A stretch of 64,000 nt of DNA from assembly GCA_016719295.1 (NCBI GenBank), contig JADKAF010000001.1, positions 5,084,001-5,148,000 of the forward strand, written 5' to 3'. This stretch comes from Planctomycetota bacterium (lineage in GTDB: Bacteria > Planctomycetota > UBA1135 > JADKAF01). Numbering within the stretch: the stretch's first letter is position 1; every line of letters begins with the position of its first letter. Shown one piece after another: positions 18,572-26,388 of this stretch. The position numbers and the translations under genes were made by a program. The notes beneath the pieces were generated by a model. That model did not search any database. It was not told where the DNA came from and saw only the letters and a program-made list of their open reading frames with translations.

Positions 18572-18613
18572 CGCGGCCTCGGCTCTGCGCAACGACGCGG
18601 AGCCGAGGCCGCG
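18572..18613 (+). terminator. long hairpin after subtilase gene
   Basis: Near-perfect stem of up to 18 base pairs (18572-18589 with 18596-18613, core gcggcctcggctc / gagccgaggccgc) beginning 19 bases after the stop codon. A short pyrimidine run (ctctttc) follows. Confidence 0.65.
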
Positions 18614-18654
18614 CTCTTTCGGTGCGGCGCTCAGGCCGCGCGCGCGACGGCGCT

Positions 18655-18803
18655 CAGGGGAAGCGCTTCCGCTCCGCTTCCAGCTCGCGAGCAAGGAGGC
18701 GAAGAAGGCGCAGCTGTCCGCGTTGTTCGCGGTCTCCGCGCTGGTGAGCTCGAGCGCGCGATCGCCGGCGTCGCTCTCCTCGTGGAAGTAGCCGGCCTCG
18801 CCA
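18655..18803 (-). pseudogene. possible remnant of an M35-like zinc peptidase
   Basis: In the 605-base stretch 18614-19218 the only protein-like signal is on the minus strand: a frame reading AGYFHEESDAGDRALEL followed by ETANNADSCAFFASLL. The NNADS-xx-FF pattern resembles the C-terminal end of deuterolysin/Lys-specific metallopeptidases (ALxxPxxAINNADSYxYF). No start, zinc motif or clean stop in this frame was found, so it would be a fragment. Nothing else was identified in the stretch apart from the upstream region of the next gene. Confidence 0.3.
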
Positions 18804-19218
18804 CGCCCTCGGCGCGATGGATCCGCGGGTACTCGCGCCACGGTCGGGGCATCGCGTCGGCTCGGCGCAAGGCAAGGGCGCGGGGATCCACTCCTGCTGT
18901 CCGTTCTCCAGCTGCGCGTGCGCGCATCGCTAGGCAGAGATCAGCGTGGATCGAACGGCGACGCGCGGACCTGGAGCAGCTCGGCGCGAGACCGAGGCTG
19001 TCCGAAGCGGTTGCCGAAGTACGTAGGGGGAGTTGCTGCGCGCGCGATCGGACACGGAGTCCTGCTCGAGCGGCGCCCCGCCAACGATCGCGGCTGGGCC
19101 TTTTGGCCGCTGCCAGATTCCGCCCGGTCTGCTACGGTTGGGCATTCCTATCGCGGCCGTCGGCCCACCCTCGCGCCGCGAGGTTCCTCTCCCTGCAAGC
19201 ATTTCCATCGGACGAACC

Positions 19219-21411
19219 ATGCTCTCTCGAACTCAACTCTCCTCGCTCGGCGCGCTCCTCGCGTTGGCGCTCGCCCTGCCGGCCGCGGCGCAGAGCCCGC
19301 TGTGCACGCCGGCCGCGCCGCCCTGGGCCTCGAACAACGGCGGCACCGCCGGCGGCGTCGTCTTCTACGACCTGAACGTGATCAACGCGGTGCGCATCAC
19401 CGGCTTCGACTGCAACGTCTCGGCGACGGCGAACACCTCGGTCACGCTCGAGCTCTACACGACGCCCACGACCTACGTCGGGCAGAACGCGAACGCGGCG
19501 GCCTGGACGCTCGTCGGCACGGCTGGTCCGGTCCTCTCGGCCGCGCGCGAGTCGGCGACCTCGTTCACCTTGGCGAGCCCCGTGATCCTGACGCCGGGCA
19601 GCTACGGCATCGGCTATCGCGTGGTCGGCGGGGGCCAGGCGTACAACGGCACGGGCACGGGCGCGCAGGTCACGACCTCCAACGCCGATCTCTCGCTCAC
19701 CTCGGGGGCCGCGTGCAGCGCGCTCTTCAGCGGGAGCTTCTTCTCGTTCCGCAACTGGAACGGCTGCATCCACTACGCGCTGGCCGACGGCCTCTTCGCC
19801 AACTTCTCGGCGACGCCGACCACCGGCCCGACGCCTCTCTCGGTGAACTTCACCGACACCTCGTTCACCAGCGACCCGAACGGCGTGCAGAGCTGGGCCT
19901 GGGACTTGGACGGCGACAACATCGTCGACTCGAACGCCCAGAACCCTAGCTTCACCTACTCGGTCTGCGGCCCCTACGATGTGACCCTCACGGTCACCAA
20001 CACGCTGCACCCGAGCTCGACGGTGACGAAGAACGACTTCGTCTTCGCTGATCCTCAGCTCGTCGTCGCGGCGAACTTCAGCGCGACGCCGCGCAGCGGC
20101 GCCGTGCCGCTCAACGTGAGCTTCACCGACACCTCGACCGGCAATCCGACGACGTGGTCGTGGGACCTCGATGGGGACTCGATCCCGGACAGCGCGGCGC
20201 AGAACCCGAGCTTCAGCTACGCGGTTCCGGGCACGTACACCGTGTCGCTGACGGCGAGCAACGGCTGCTTCTCCGACACCGAGACCAAGACCAGCTTCAT
20301 CCTCGCGGTCGGGGCGACCTCCAACACCCAGTCGCCCGAGCTCCTCGAGTACCAGTTCAACGAAGTGCGCGGCAATCGCGTCGCCAACACGGCGAGCACG
20401 ACGGCGGCGCCCGGGTTCGGCACCGTCGCGACCACGACCTGGCAGACGGATGCCGGGCGGCCGTACTTCAAGGGCAACGAGGCCGGCTTCGGCAGCCTCG
20501 CGATCGACAACGTCACGCCCTACGACAACTACGTCACCACGGGCTGGCCGCTCTCCATCCAGGGCTCGCACACGATCATGTTCTGGTCGCGTTGGGGCGG
20601 CACGACGGGCACGGCCTATCCCTTCGGCGTCAGCGTGACGACGCCGAGCTCGGCGCGCTGCTGGAAGAGCTCGACCACCCTTCAGCTCCTGAGCTGGGGT
20701 CAGGTGCCGACGACCTCCACGGCGACCCAGCCCAGCACCTTGGCGGGCACCTGGCAGCACTGGTGCGTCGTCGTCGATGACGCGAACGGCACCGCGCAGT
20801 GGTATCTGAACGGCGTCGCCGATGGCGCGCAGACCAGCTTCACGGCGAATACGTTCAACCTGCAGGCGGCGCCGCTCTTCGTGGGCAGCTACTCCACGGC
20901 GCGCACGAGCAACTTCACCCGCTTCTTCGACATGGATGACTTCCGGATCTACTCCCGCGCGCTGACGCCGGCCCAGATCCTCTCCGAGATCGCGGCCGAG
21001 AATCCGACCACGGCGAACATGGAAGCGGGCTGCACCGACTCCAACGCGTTCACGCCGAACCTGGTCGCCGTCGGCGCGCCGCAGATCGGCAATCTCGGCT
21101 TCGGCCTCCAGGTGAGCGGGCTCCAGCCCGGCACTCCGGCCGCGGTCTACATCGGCCTCTCGGCCTACCTCGGCGGCTTCCTGCCGCTCGACCTCGCCGG
21201 CACCGGCATCTTCAACACGGGCTGCAACCTGCTCGTCGCGCCGGACATCATCCTCAACTTCCCGTCGGGCTCTGGCTCGGTCTTCCTGCCGGCGCCGATC
21301 CCGATCGACCCGACCCTGCAAGGCGGCCACACCTATAACCAGGTGATCTCCCTCGGCACGGGTCCGCTTTCGGCGGTGAGCAACGCCGTCGATACGCAGA
21401 TGCAGTTCTGA
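19219..21411 (+). CDS. secreted PKD/LamG protein with C-terminal module
   Basis: 730 aa; ATG at 19219 opens a signal peptide cut after ALPAAAQ. An N-terminal beta domain (about 25-195) is followed by two PKD domains (about 198-365), recognisable by FSATPTTGPTPLSVNFTDTS and SWAWDLDGD..., then a LamG/concanavalin-like domain (about 375-590) beginning LLEYQFNEVRGN and containing WQHWCVVVDD and DMDDFRIYSRAL. The last 130 residues correspond to the shared C-terminal module, in a divergent form (MEAGCTDSN start, second Cys in NTGCNLLVAP). No catalytic residues are evident; probably a cell-surface or extracellular adhesive or carbohydrate-binding protein. It is convergent with the gene at 21554, with a hairpin in between. 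Confidence 0.85.
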   Translation: MLSRTQLSSLGALLALALALPAAAQSPLCTPAAPPWASNNGGTAGGVVFYDLNVINAVRITGFDCNVSATANTSVTLELYTTPTTYVGQNANAAAWTLVGTAGPVLSAARESATSFTLASPVILTPGSYGIGYRVVGGGQAYNGTGTGAQVTTSNADLSLTSGAACSALFSGSFFSFRNWNGCIHYALADGLFANFSATPTTGPTPLSVNFTDTSFTSDPNGVQSWAWDLDGDNIVDSNAQNPSFTYSVCGPYDVTLTVTNTLHPSSTVTKNDFVFADPQLVVAANFSATPRSGAVPLNVSFTDTSTGNPTTWSWDLDGDSIPDSAAQNPSFSYAVPGTYTVSLTASNGCFSDTETKTSFILAVGATSNTQSPELLEYQFNEVRGNRVANTASTTAAPGFGTVATTTWQTDAGRPYFKGNEAGFGSLAIDNVTPYDNYVTTGWPLSIQGSHTIMFWSRWGGTTGTAYPFGVSVTTPSSARCWKSSTTLQLLSWGQVPTTSTATQPSTLAGTWQHWCVVVDDANGTAQWYLNGVADGAQTSFTANTFNLQAAPLFVGSYSTARTSNFTRFFDMDDFRIYSRALTPAQILSEIAAENPTTANMEAGCTDSNAFTPNLVAVGAPQIGNLGFGLQVSGLQPGTPAAVYIGLSAYLGGFLPLDLAGTGIFNTGCNLLVAPDIILNFPSGSGSVFLPAPIPIDPTLQGGHTYNQVISLGTGPLSAVSNAVDTQMQF

Positions 21412-21453
21412 TCCTGGCATCGCTCGGAGCGCTCCTCGGAGCGCTCCCTTCGC

Positions 21454-21491
21454 GCGGAGCCGATATCGCTCGAGAGCGGTATCGGCTCCGC
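21454..21491. terminator. bidirectional hairpin terminator
   Basis: 17-bp stem (21454-21470 with 21475-21491, one G-T wobble) and a cgag loop, between the convergent genes ending at 21411 (+) and 21554 (-). Confidence 0.7.
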
Positions 21492-21553
21492 GGCGTTTCC
21501 GGCGCCGCTCTCGCTCTCTTGGCCCCAAGACGGCGTCGCGCTCGCGCCGAAGC

Positions 21554-23302
21554 TCAGCGCCAGCGCTCGAAGTAGCCGATCATCATCTCGTCCCAGGTCT
21601 GCTCTCCGAAGCGCACCGCGCGCGTGGGATCGGGATTCGCCGGATTCGCGGCCGAGTTGTCGTACCAAGCGGTCGCGTGCAGCACCGCGCCGGCCGGCAC
21701 GAAGAGCGGCTCGGCGAGCTCGTAGCGGATCTGCCAGTCGAAGTCGTAGCGCGGGATGTCGAGCAGCGTGGTGCGCGCGCCGTCCGGCAGCTCGAGCTCG
21801 TAGCGGAAGGCCTTGCCGCGGACGTGCATGTGCGGTGAGAAGGCGCTGAGCCAGGCGCTCTCGCGGAAGCTCGTCTTCGCGCGCACCTCGTGGTGCGCGG
21901 CTCCCGGCGGTATCTCGAAGCGCGTCTGATGCGCCGACGCCGTGACGAGCTCGTGCTTCGGCGGCGTCGCGTGGAACCAGAACGCCATCTTGGTCCGATC
22001 GCTCGTCGCTTCGCCGTTCGCCGTGTAATGGAGCTGGAACTTGATCCACGCGCGCGCGGGTAGGCGCTTGCCGGTGTCCGTCGGGAACACCGTCGGCCCT
22101 TGCCCGGGCACCAGTCCCGCGAAGTAGCCGCTGAGCCCGCCGCGGCGCTTCTGGCCCAGCTCGCGCAGATCCTTGGGCGGCTCCTCGAGGAAGGTGAGCA
22201 CGTGGTGCACGACGGCGGGCGCGGTCGGGCGCAGCTCCACCGCGCGCACCCAGCGCTCCTCCTCGAGCGGCGACTGCACCCATTGATAGCGGTAGTCCAT
22301 CGTGCCCTGCGCTTTCACCTTCTCCGCGCGCGGGAGCTCGACGACGAGGTCCGGCTCGCCGAGCGACCAACCGGTCTCGGTGCCGAAGTCCGCGCCGCGC
22401 GCGGCGAGCGGAGCGAGCGCCGCATCGCCTTCCGGTGCGCCGCCTTCGATCCACGCGAGCAACGCGGCGCGCTCGGCGGCACGCAGACCGAAGTCGTTCC
22501 TCCACGGACCGCTGCCTTCAGCCGCGCCCCACGGCGGCATCACGCCGCTCTCGACGACGCGCGCGATCGTGGCTTGGCGCCGGACGACCTGCGCGTGCGT
22601 CGCCAAGGGGAAGGGTGCTACCCCGCCCTCGCGATGGCACGCCAGGCAGCGCCGCTCGACGAGCCGCGCGATCGTGCCGTGATAGGTCGGCGTCGCTTCG
22701 CTCGCGACGCGTTCTCCTGCGCCGAGCTCCAAGGCGCAGCCCGGGGAGCTCGTGCGCTCGACCGCGGGGCGCTCGCCGCGCTTCACCGCGGCGACCGCGT
22801 CCTCGAGCCAGCGGCGCGTCGGCTCGTCCCTCGAGCTGCCCACGACGTGCTGGTCGTCGATGGCGCCGCGATAGACGAGCGTCCCGCGCACGTCGATGAG
22901 GAAGACCTCCGTCGTCGAGGTGGCGCCCAAGCTGCGCGCGAGGACGCCGCCCGTGTCGGCGACATAGGGCGCTTCGATGTTCAAGCGCTCGCGATCGGTG
23001 CGCAGCGCCGCGGCATCCGCGGCGTCGCCGGGGTTCGCGAAGAGGAAGCGCGGTCCGCTCTCGCGCCAGCGCTGCGCGAGCTCCTGCAGGCGCGGCACCC
23101 AACGTCGGCAGAGCGGGCAGGCTTCGTCGCGCAGCACCACGACGACGCCGCGCTCGCGCGCGAGCGCGCGCAGCTCGAGGGCGCGTCCGTCGAGATCGCG
23201 GAGCTGGAGCGCCGGAGAGAGCTCGCCGGCATCGACTTGCGCGAATGCGGCGGAGCCAAGCGCGAGCGGGAGGAGGAAGCTGGGCAGGAGGGCGAAGCGC
23301 AT
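21554..23302 (-). CDS. redoxin / c-type cytochrome / Cu-monooxygenase-like fusion
   Basis: 582 aa exported protein. The ATG at 23302 is chosen because it opens a signal peptide (MRFALLPSFLLPLALGSAAF); the frame continues upstream as low-complexity sequence overlapping the next gene. Residues 25-180 are a thioredoxin/AhpC-TSA-like domain with redox motif Cys62-Pro-Leu-Cys65. Residues 205-290 carry one haem-c motif, CLACH at 219-223, with VMPPWG as a possible Met-ligand region. Residues 330-580 resemble the copper type II ascorbate-dependent monooxygenase fold, with VVHHVLTFLEE and SPHMHVRGKAF histidine motifs. Such three-part proteins occur in Planctomycetota and Acidobacteria; the substrate is unknown. 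It follows the S9 peptidase gene on the same strand by 86 bases and may be co-transcribed with it. Confidence 0.85.
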   Translation of the reverse strand: MRFALLPSFLLPLALGSAAFAQVDAGELSPALQLRDLDGRALELRALARERGVVVVLRDEACPLCRRWVPRLQELAQRWRESGPRFLFANPGDAADAAALRTDRERLNIEAPYVADTGGVLARSLGATSTTEVFLIDVRGTLVYRGAIDDQHVVGSSRDEPTRRWLEDAVAAVKRGERPAVERTSSPGCALELGAGERVASEATPTYHGTIARLVERRCLACHREGGVAPFPLATHAQVVRRQATIARVVESGVMPPWGAAEGSGPWRNDFGLRAAERAALLAWIEGGAPEGDAALAPLAARGADFGTETGWSLGEPDLVVELPRAEKVKAQGTMDYRYQWVQSPLEEERWVRAVELRPTAPAVVHHVLTFLEEPPKDLRELGQKRRGGLSGYFAGLVPGQGPTVFPTDTGKRLPARAWIKFQLHYTANGEATSDRTKMAFWFHATPPKHELVTASAHQTRFEIPPGAAHHEVRAKTSFRESAWLSAFSPHMHVRGKAFRYELELPDGARTTLLDIPRYDFDWQIRYELAEPLFVPAGAVLHATAWYDNSAANPANPDPTRAVRFGEQTWDEMMIGYFERWR

Positions 23303-23388
23303 CGTGCTCGGTACGAGTGGGAGAGGTGGAGCGGTTCGGGTCGCCGGCGGTGGCGGGACGCTCGCGCTCCGCAGCGCGAGCGCGGAGC

Positions 23389-25320
23389 TCAGAGATGCTT
23401 CTGCAGGAACGCGAGCACCGCGGCGTAGCCGCGCGCTTCGTTCTCGCGCTTCACGAAGCCGTGCCCTTCGTCGGGGAACACGAGGTACTCGACGGGGACG
23501 CCCTGCTTCTGCGCGGCGGCGACGATCTCGTCCGACTCGACTTGCAAGACGCGCGGGTCGTTGGCGCCCTGCAGCACCATCAGGGGGCGGCGGATCTTGT
23601 CGGCGTGGAAGAGCGGCGAGATCCGCGTCAGGCGCTCGCGATCGGTCGCGGGATCGCCGAGCTCGGCGTAGAGCGCTTGGCGCTGCGCTTCCCACCAGGC
23701 GGGGATGCTCTCCAGCGTGCGCAGCCAGTTCGCGACGCCGAAGATGTCGACGCCGAGCTGGAAGCTGTCGGGGCGAAAGGCCAGCGCGGCCAAGGTCATG
23801 TAGCCGCCGTAGCTGCCGCCCATGATGCCGATGCGCTCGTCGTCGATCGCAGGATGCGCGGCGAGGAAGGCTTTGCTCGCGACGACATCCTCCAAGTCCG
23901 CTTCGCCGTGCTTGCGGTCGTCGGCGGCGTGGAAGCTCTTGCCGTAGCCCGAGCTGCCGCGGTTGTTGATCGCGTAGATCGCGTAGCCGTGGCCGACGAG
24001 GTACTGGATGAGCGGGGAGTAGCTGAGCCGCGACTGGCCGCCGGGACCGCCGTGGACCCAGACCATCGCTGGAGCAGGGCGTTTCGCGGAGGCGCCGTGG
24101 GGCAGATAGAGGATCCCCGGAATCTCGAGCCCGTCGTAGCTCGCGAAGCGCACGACCTCGCCTTCGACCAGGTCCTCCGCGGCGATCTCGGGATGCAGCG
24201 ACGAGACGAGCAGCTTCGAGCTGCCGCCGAGGCGCGCGGCGTACAGCGAGGCCGGCACGCGGCTCGAGCTGAGATAGCAGGCGAACGATCGCCCGTCCTT
24301 CGCGAACGCGATCGCGCTGAGATCGCCCGCGGGCAGCTCGGGCAGCGCGATCTCGGCCAGCGTCTCGGCGTGGAGCAGATGCAGCGCGGTGCGGGCGTCG
24401 GCGTTCACCGTGACGAGCAGCGCGCGATCGTCGGGGGTAAGCTCGGCGCCGACCACGTCCCAGCGCGGCGCGAAGAGGGTCGTCCGCTCGCCGCTCGCGA
24501 GATCCAGCTCCACGAGCTGCGAGAACTCCGCGTCGCGGTTCGTCGCGAGCAGCAACGAGCCACGCTTGGTGAACGCGAGCGCGTCGTTCGACTCGACGCC
24601 CGCATGGGCCGTCAGGTTCTTCACCTCGCCGGTCTCGCGATCGAGGAGCAGCACGTCGTTATCGCTCGTCGTGTTGGGCTTCTCCAGCGCCACGTAGCGC
24701 TCGTCGCGGCTCACCAGCGCAGGCCTCACGCCGATCTCGTTCTGGTAGACGAGGGTCTTTGCGTAGCCGTCGAGGGCGATCTCGTAGAGGTCGAAGTAGC
24801 GCGCGTCGCGCTCGTTCGTGACCGCGAAGAGGCTCTGCTCGTCGTGCGCGAAGTCGACGAACATCGCCTTCAGCTTCTCGCCCGGCGTGAGGTCGCGCAC
24901 CGTGCCGTCCGTCTCGCGCGCGTAGAGATGGTTCAGCTCGTTACCGCCCTGATCCGCGGTGAAGAGGACGCGCGCGTCGCGAGGGAAGTAGGCCAGCGCG
25001 TAGATGGCGTCGGCTCTCGAGCTCGTGAGCGGCCGCACGGCGCCGTTCGCGACTTCCACCTCGTAGGCGTTGAAGACGCCGCTCGCGTTCGAGGAGAAGA
25101 GCGCGCGTGCTCCGTCGGGAGAGAGGTCGAGGCCGGAGAGGCGCAGGCTCGCGAGCAGGGTCTCGATGTCGAGGCGCTGCGCTGCGGCGCCCGTCGCCGC
25201 GCTCGATCCGGCATCGCTCGGAGCGCGATCCATCGCGCAGCCGGCGCAGAGCATGGCAGCGAGGGGCCAGGAGATCCGGCGAGCACGGCGCGGATGGAGG
25301 GATCGGGGTGATGCGGACAA
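23389..25320 (-). CDS. prolyl oligopeptidase family (S9) serine peptidase, probable lipoprotein
   Basis: 643 aa from a TTG at 25320, preferred because GGAG lies 8 bases upstream and it yields a lipoprotein-like signal (RRARRISWPLAAMLCAGC); an ATG at 25254 is the alternative. The N-terminal half is a seven-blade-like propeller (SPDGARALFSS, SRDERYVAL, TPDDRALLVT). The C-terminal third is the alpha/beta-hydrolase domain: WVHGGPGGQ oxyanion region, nucleophile Ser503 in GGSYGGY, Asp588 in GANDPRV, His620 in DEGHGF. It should cleave short peptides in the periplasm or outside. It is divergent from the PepSY-like gene at 25463 and upstream of the redoxin fusion on the same strand. Confidence 0.9.
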   Translation of the reverse strand: MSASPRSLHPRRARRISWPLAAMLCAGCAMDRAPSDAGSSAATGAAAQRLDIETLLASLRLSGLDLSPDGARALFSSNASGVFNAYEVEVANGAVRPLTSSRADAIYALAYFPRDARVLFTADQGGNELNHLYARETDGTVRDLTPGEKLKAMFVDFAHDEQSLFAVTNERDARYFDLYEIALDGYAKTLVYQNEIGVRPALVSRDERYVALEKPNTTSDNDVLLLDRETGEVKNLTAHAGVESNDALAFTKRGSLLLATNRDAEFSQLVELDLASGERTTLFAPRWDVVGAELTPDDRALLVTVNADARTALHLLHAETLAEIALPELPAGDLSAIAFAKDGRSFACYLSSSRVPASLYAARLGGSSKLLVSSLHPEIAAEDLVEGEVVRFASYDGLEIPGILYLPHGASAKRPAPAMVWVHGGPGGQSRLSYSPLIQYLVGHGYAIYAINNRGSSGYGKSFHAADDRKHGEADLEDVVASKAFLAAHPAIDDERIGIMGGSYGGYMTLAALAFRPDSFQLGVDIFGVANWLRTLESIPAWWEAQRQALYAELGDPATDRERLTRISPLFHADKIRRPLMVLQGANDPRVLQVESDEIVAAAQKQGVPVEYLVFPDEGHGFVKRENEARGYAAVLAFLQKHL

Positions 25321-25462
25321 AGCGGGAGCTCCGAGAGCGGGGGACCGGGCAGAGCGGCAGCGTACCCGCTCGCGCCACGGCGACGCCTCTGGCCTTCGGA
25401 AGGAGGCTGCGCGGACGCTCGCGGAAGGGGTAGGCTCAGGCCCGTTCCCGAGGAGAACTCCC

Positions 25463-26236
25463 ATGTCGCACGGAATCCATGCTCTCGCCGCGGGCGCGCT
25501 GGCGCTCGTCTGCAGCGCCGCCCCCTTCGCGTTCCCCAGATCCACCAAGGAGGACCCGCGCGATCTCGCGCCGCACACCAAGGTCTCGCTGCGCGAGGCC
25601 GTGGAGAAGGCGGTCGCCGCCAAGCCCGGGCGCGCGTTCGAAGCCGAGCTCGAGCTCTGGATCGAGGGCGAGCAGCACGGGCTCGCATACGAGGTCGAGC
25701 TGCTCGGACCTCACGGAGAGCTCTTCGAGGTCTCGATCGACGCCGCGACGGGCGCGGTGCGCTCGGCGGAGCAGGAGGAGGCCGAAGACGATGACGACGA
25801 GCTGCGCGAGGCGCGGCGCGCGCTGCGGCACTGCGAGCTCGACCTCGCCGCGCTGATCGCGAAAGGCGAGGAGCTCGCGAAGGGCTCGGCGGTGGCTGCC
25901 GCGCTCGAGTTCGACGATGGTCCGGTCTGCGAGCTCCTCTTCGCCAATGGGCGCTACCTGATCGAGATGGAGCTCGAAGGGCGCGCGGGTCACTTGCTCG
26001 AGATCGAGCTCCTGCCCGAGAAGGAAGCCGGCGGCGAGGACGAAGACGACGATGGCGATGGCGATGACGACGACGGCGATGACGACGACGGCGACGGCGA
26101 CGAGGAAGATAGCGACGAGGACGACGGCGAGAACGAAGGGCGCGAAGGGCGCGAGAAAGGGGACGGCGGCGAAATCCACGTGCGTCGCACCGAGGCCATC
26201 GGCCACTTGATCGGAGTGCTGGTGGGGATCTTCTGA
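25463..26236 (+). CDS. secreted PepSY-like protein with long Asp/Glu tail
   Basis: 257 aa; ATG at 25463 with GAGGAG about 7 bases upstream and a signal peptide ending near AAPFAF. Two similar alpha/beta segments follow: VSLREAVEKAVAAKPGRAFEAELEL...YEVELLGPHGELFEVSIDAATG, then a second, weaker unit ending YLIEMELEGRAGHLLEIELL, both resembling PepSY domains (inhibitory or metal-associated periplasmic modules). Residues about 190-232 are almost purely Asp, Glu and Gly, followed by a basic/hydrophobic end (VRRTEAIGHLIGVLVGIF). The acidic run could bind divalent cations; this is inference. Confidence 0.7.
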   Translation: MSHGIHALAAGALALVCSAAPFAFPRSTKEDPRDLAPHTKVSLREAVEKAVAAKPGRAFEAELELWIEGEQHGLAYEVELLGPHGELFEVSIDAATGAVRSAEQEEAEDDDDELREARRALRHCELDLAALIAKGEELAKGSAVAAALEFDDGPVCELLFANGRYLIEMELEGRAGHLLEIELLPEKEAGGEDEDDDGDGDDDDGDDDDGDGDEEDSDEDDGENEGREGREKGDGGEIHVRRTEAIGHLIGVLVGIF

Positions 26237-26273
26237 GCGCGAGTCCACTCGGCCGCGCGCGGGCGCTCTGAGG

Positions 26274-26302
26274 TTGCGCCTGCCTCCGGGGAGCCCTATC
26301 CT
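26274..26302 (+). promoter_or_regulatory. possible promoter of SNF transporter
   Basis: TTGCGC at 26274-26279 and TATCCT at 26297-26302 with a 17-base spacer, 86 bases before the ATG at 26389. A cTATCCT box also lies upstream of the gene at 6662. By-eye match only. Confidence 0.3.
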
Positions 26303-26388
26303 CCGCCTCCCGCTCGCTCGCGTCCGAGCTCCGCTCCGTCGCGCGCCGCGAGCTCGCCTCCGTCCACCTCCCCGCCAGAGGTCAACGC

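Noticed and set aside
15242..18841. Very long open frame on the minus strand opposite the subtilase gene
   Set aside because: The product is Arg/Ala/Gly/Asp-rich with no domains, and the plus strand carries an intact signal peptide, catalytic triad and repeats. High GC creates such antisense frames throughout the window (also 1710-4205, 10164-12850 and 46238-49141).
19132..21528. 798-codon minus-strand frame opposite the PKD/LamG gene
   Set aside because: Compositionally an antisense shadow of a high-GC gene; no recognisable motifs, while the plus strand encodes clear PKD and LamG domains.
25321..25623. Upstream extension of the S9 peptidase frame
   Set aside because: It overlaps the divergent PepSY-like gene and encodes basic low-complexity sequence before the lipoprotein signal; the TTG at 25320 with GGAG is a better start.
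26040..26130. Asp-rich tract considered as a calcium-binding RTX or EF-hand array
   Set aside because: There is no nonapeptide GGxGxDxUx pattern and no EF-hand spacing, only runs of Asp, Gly and Glu.
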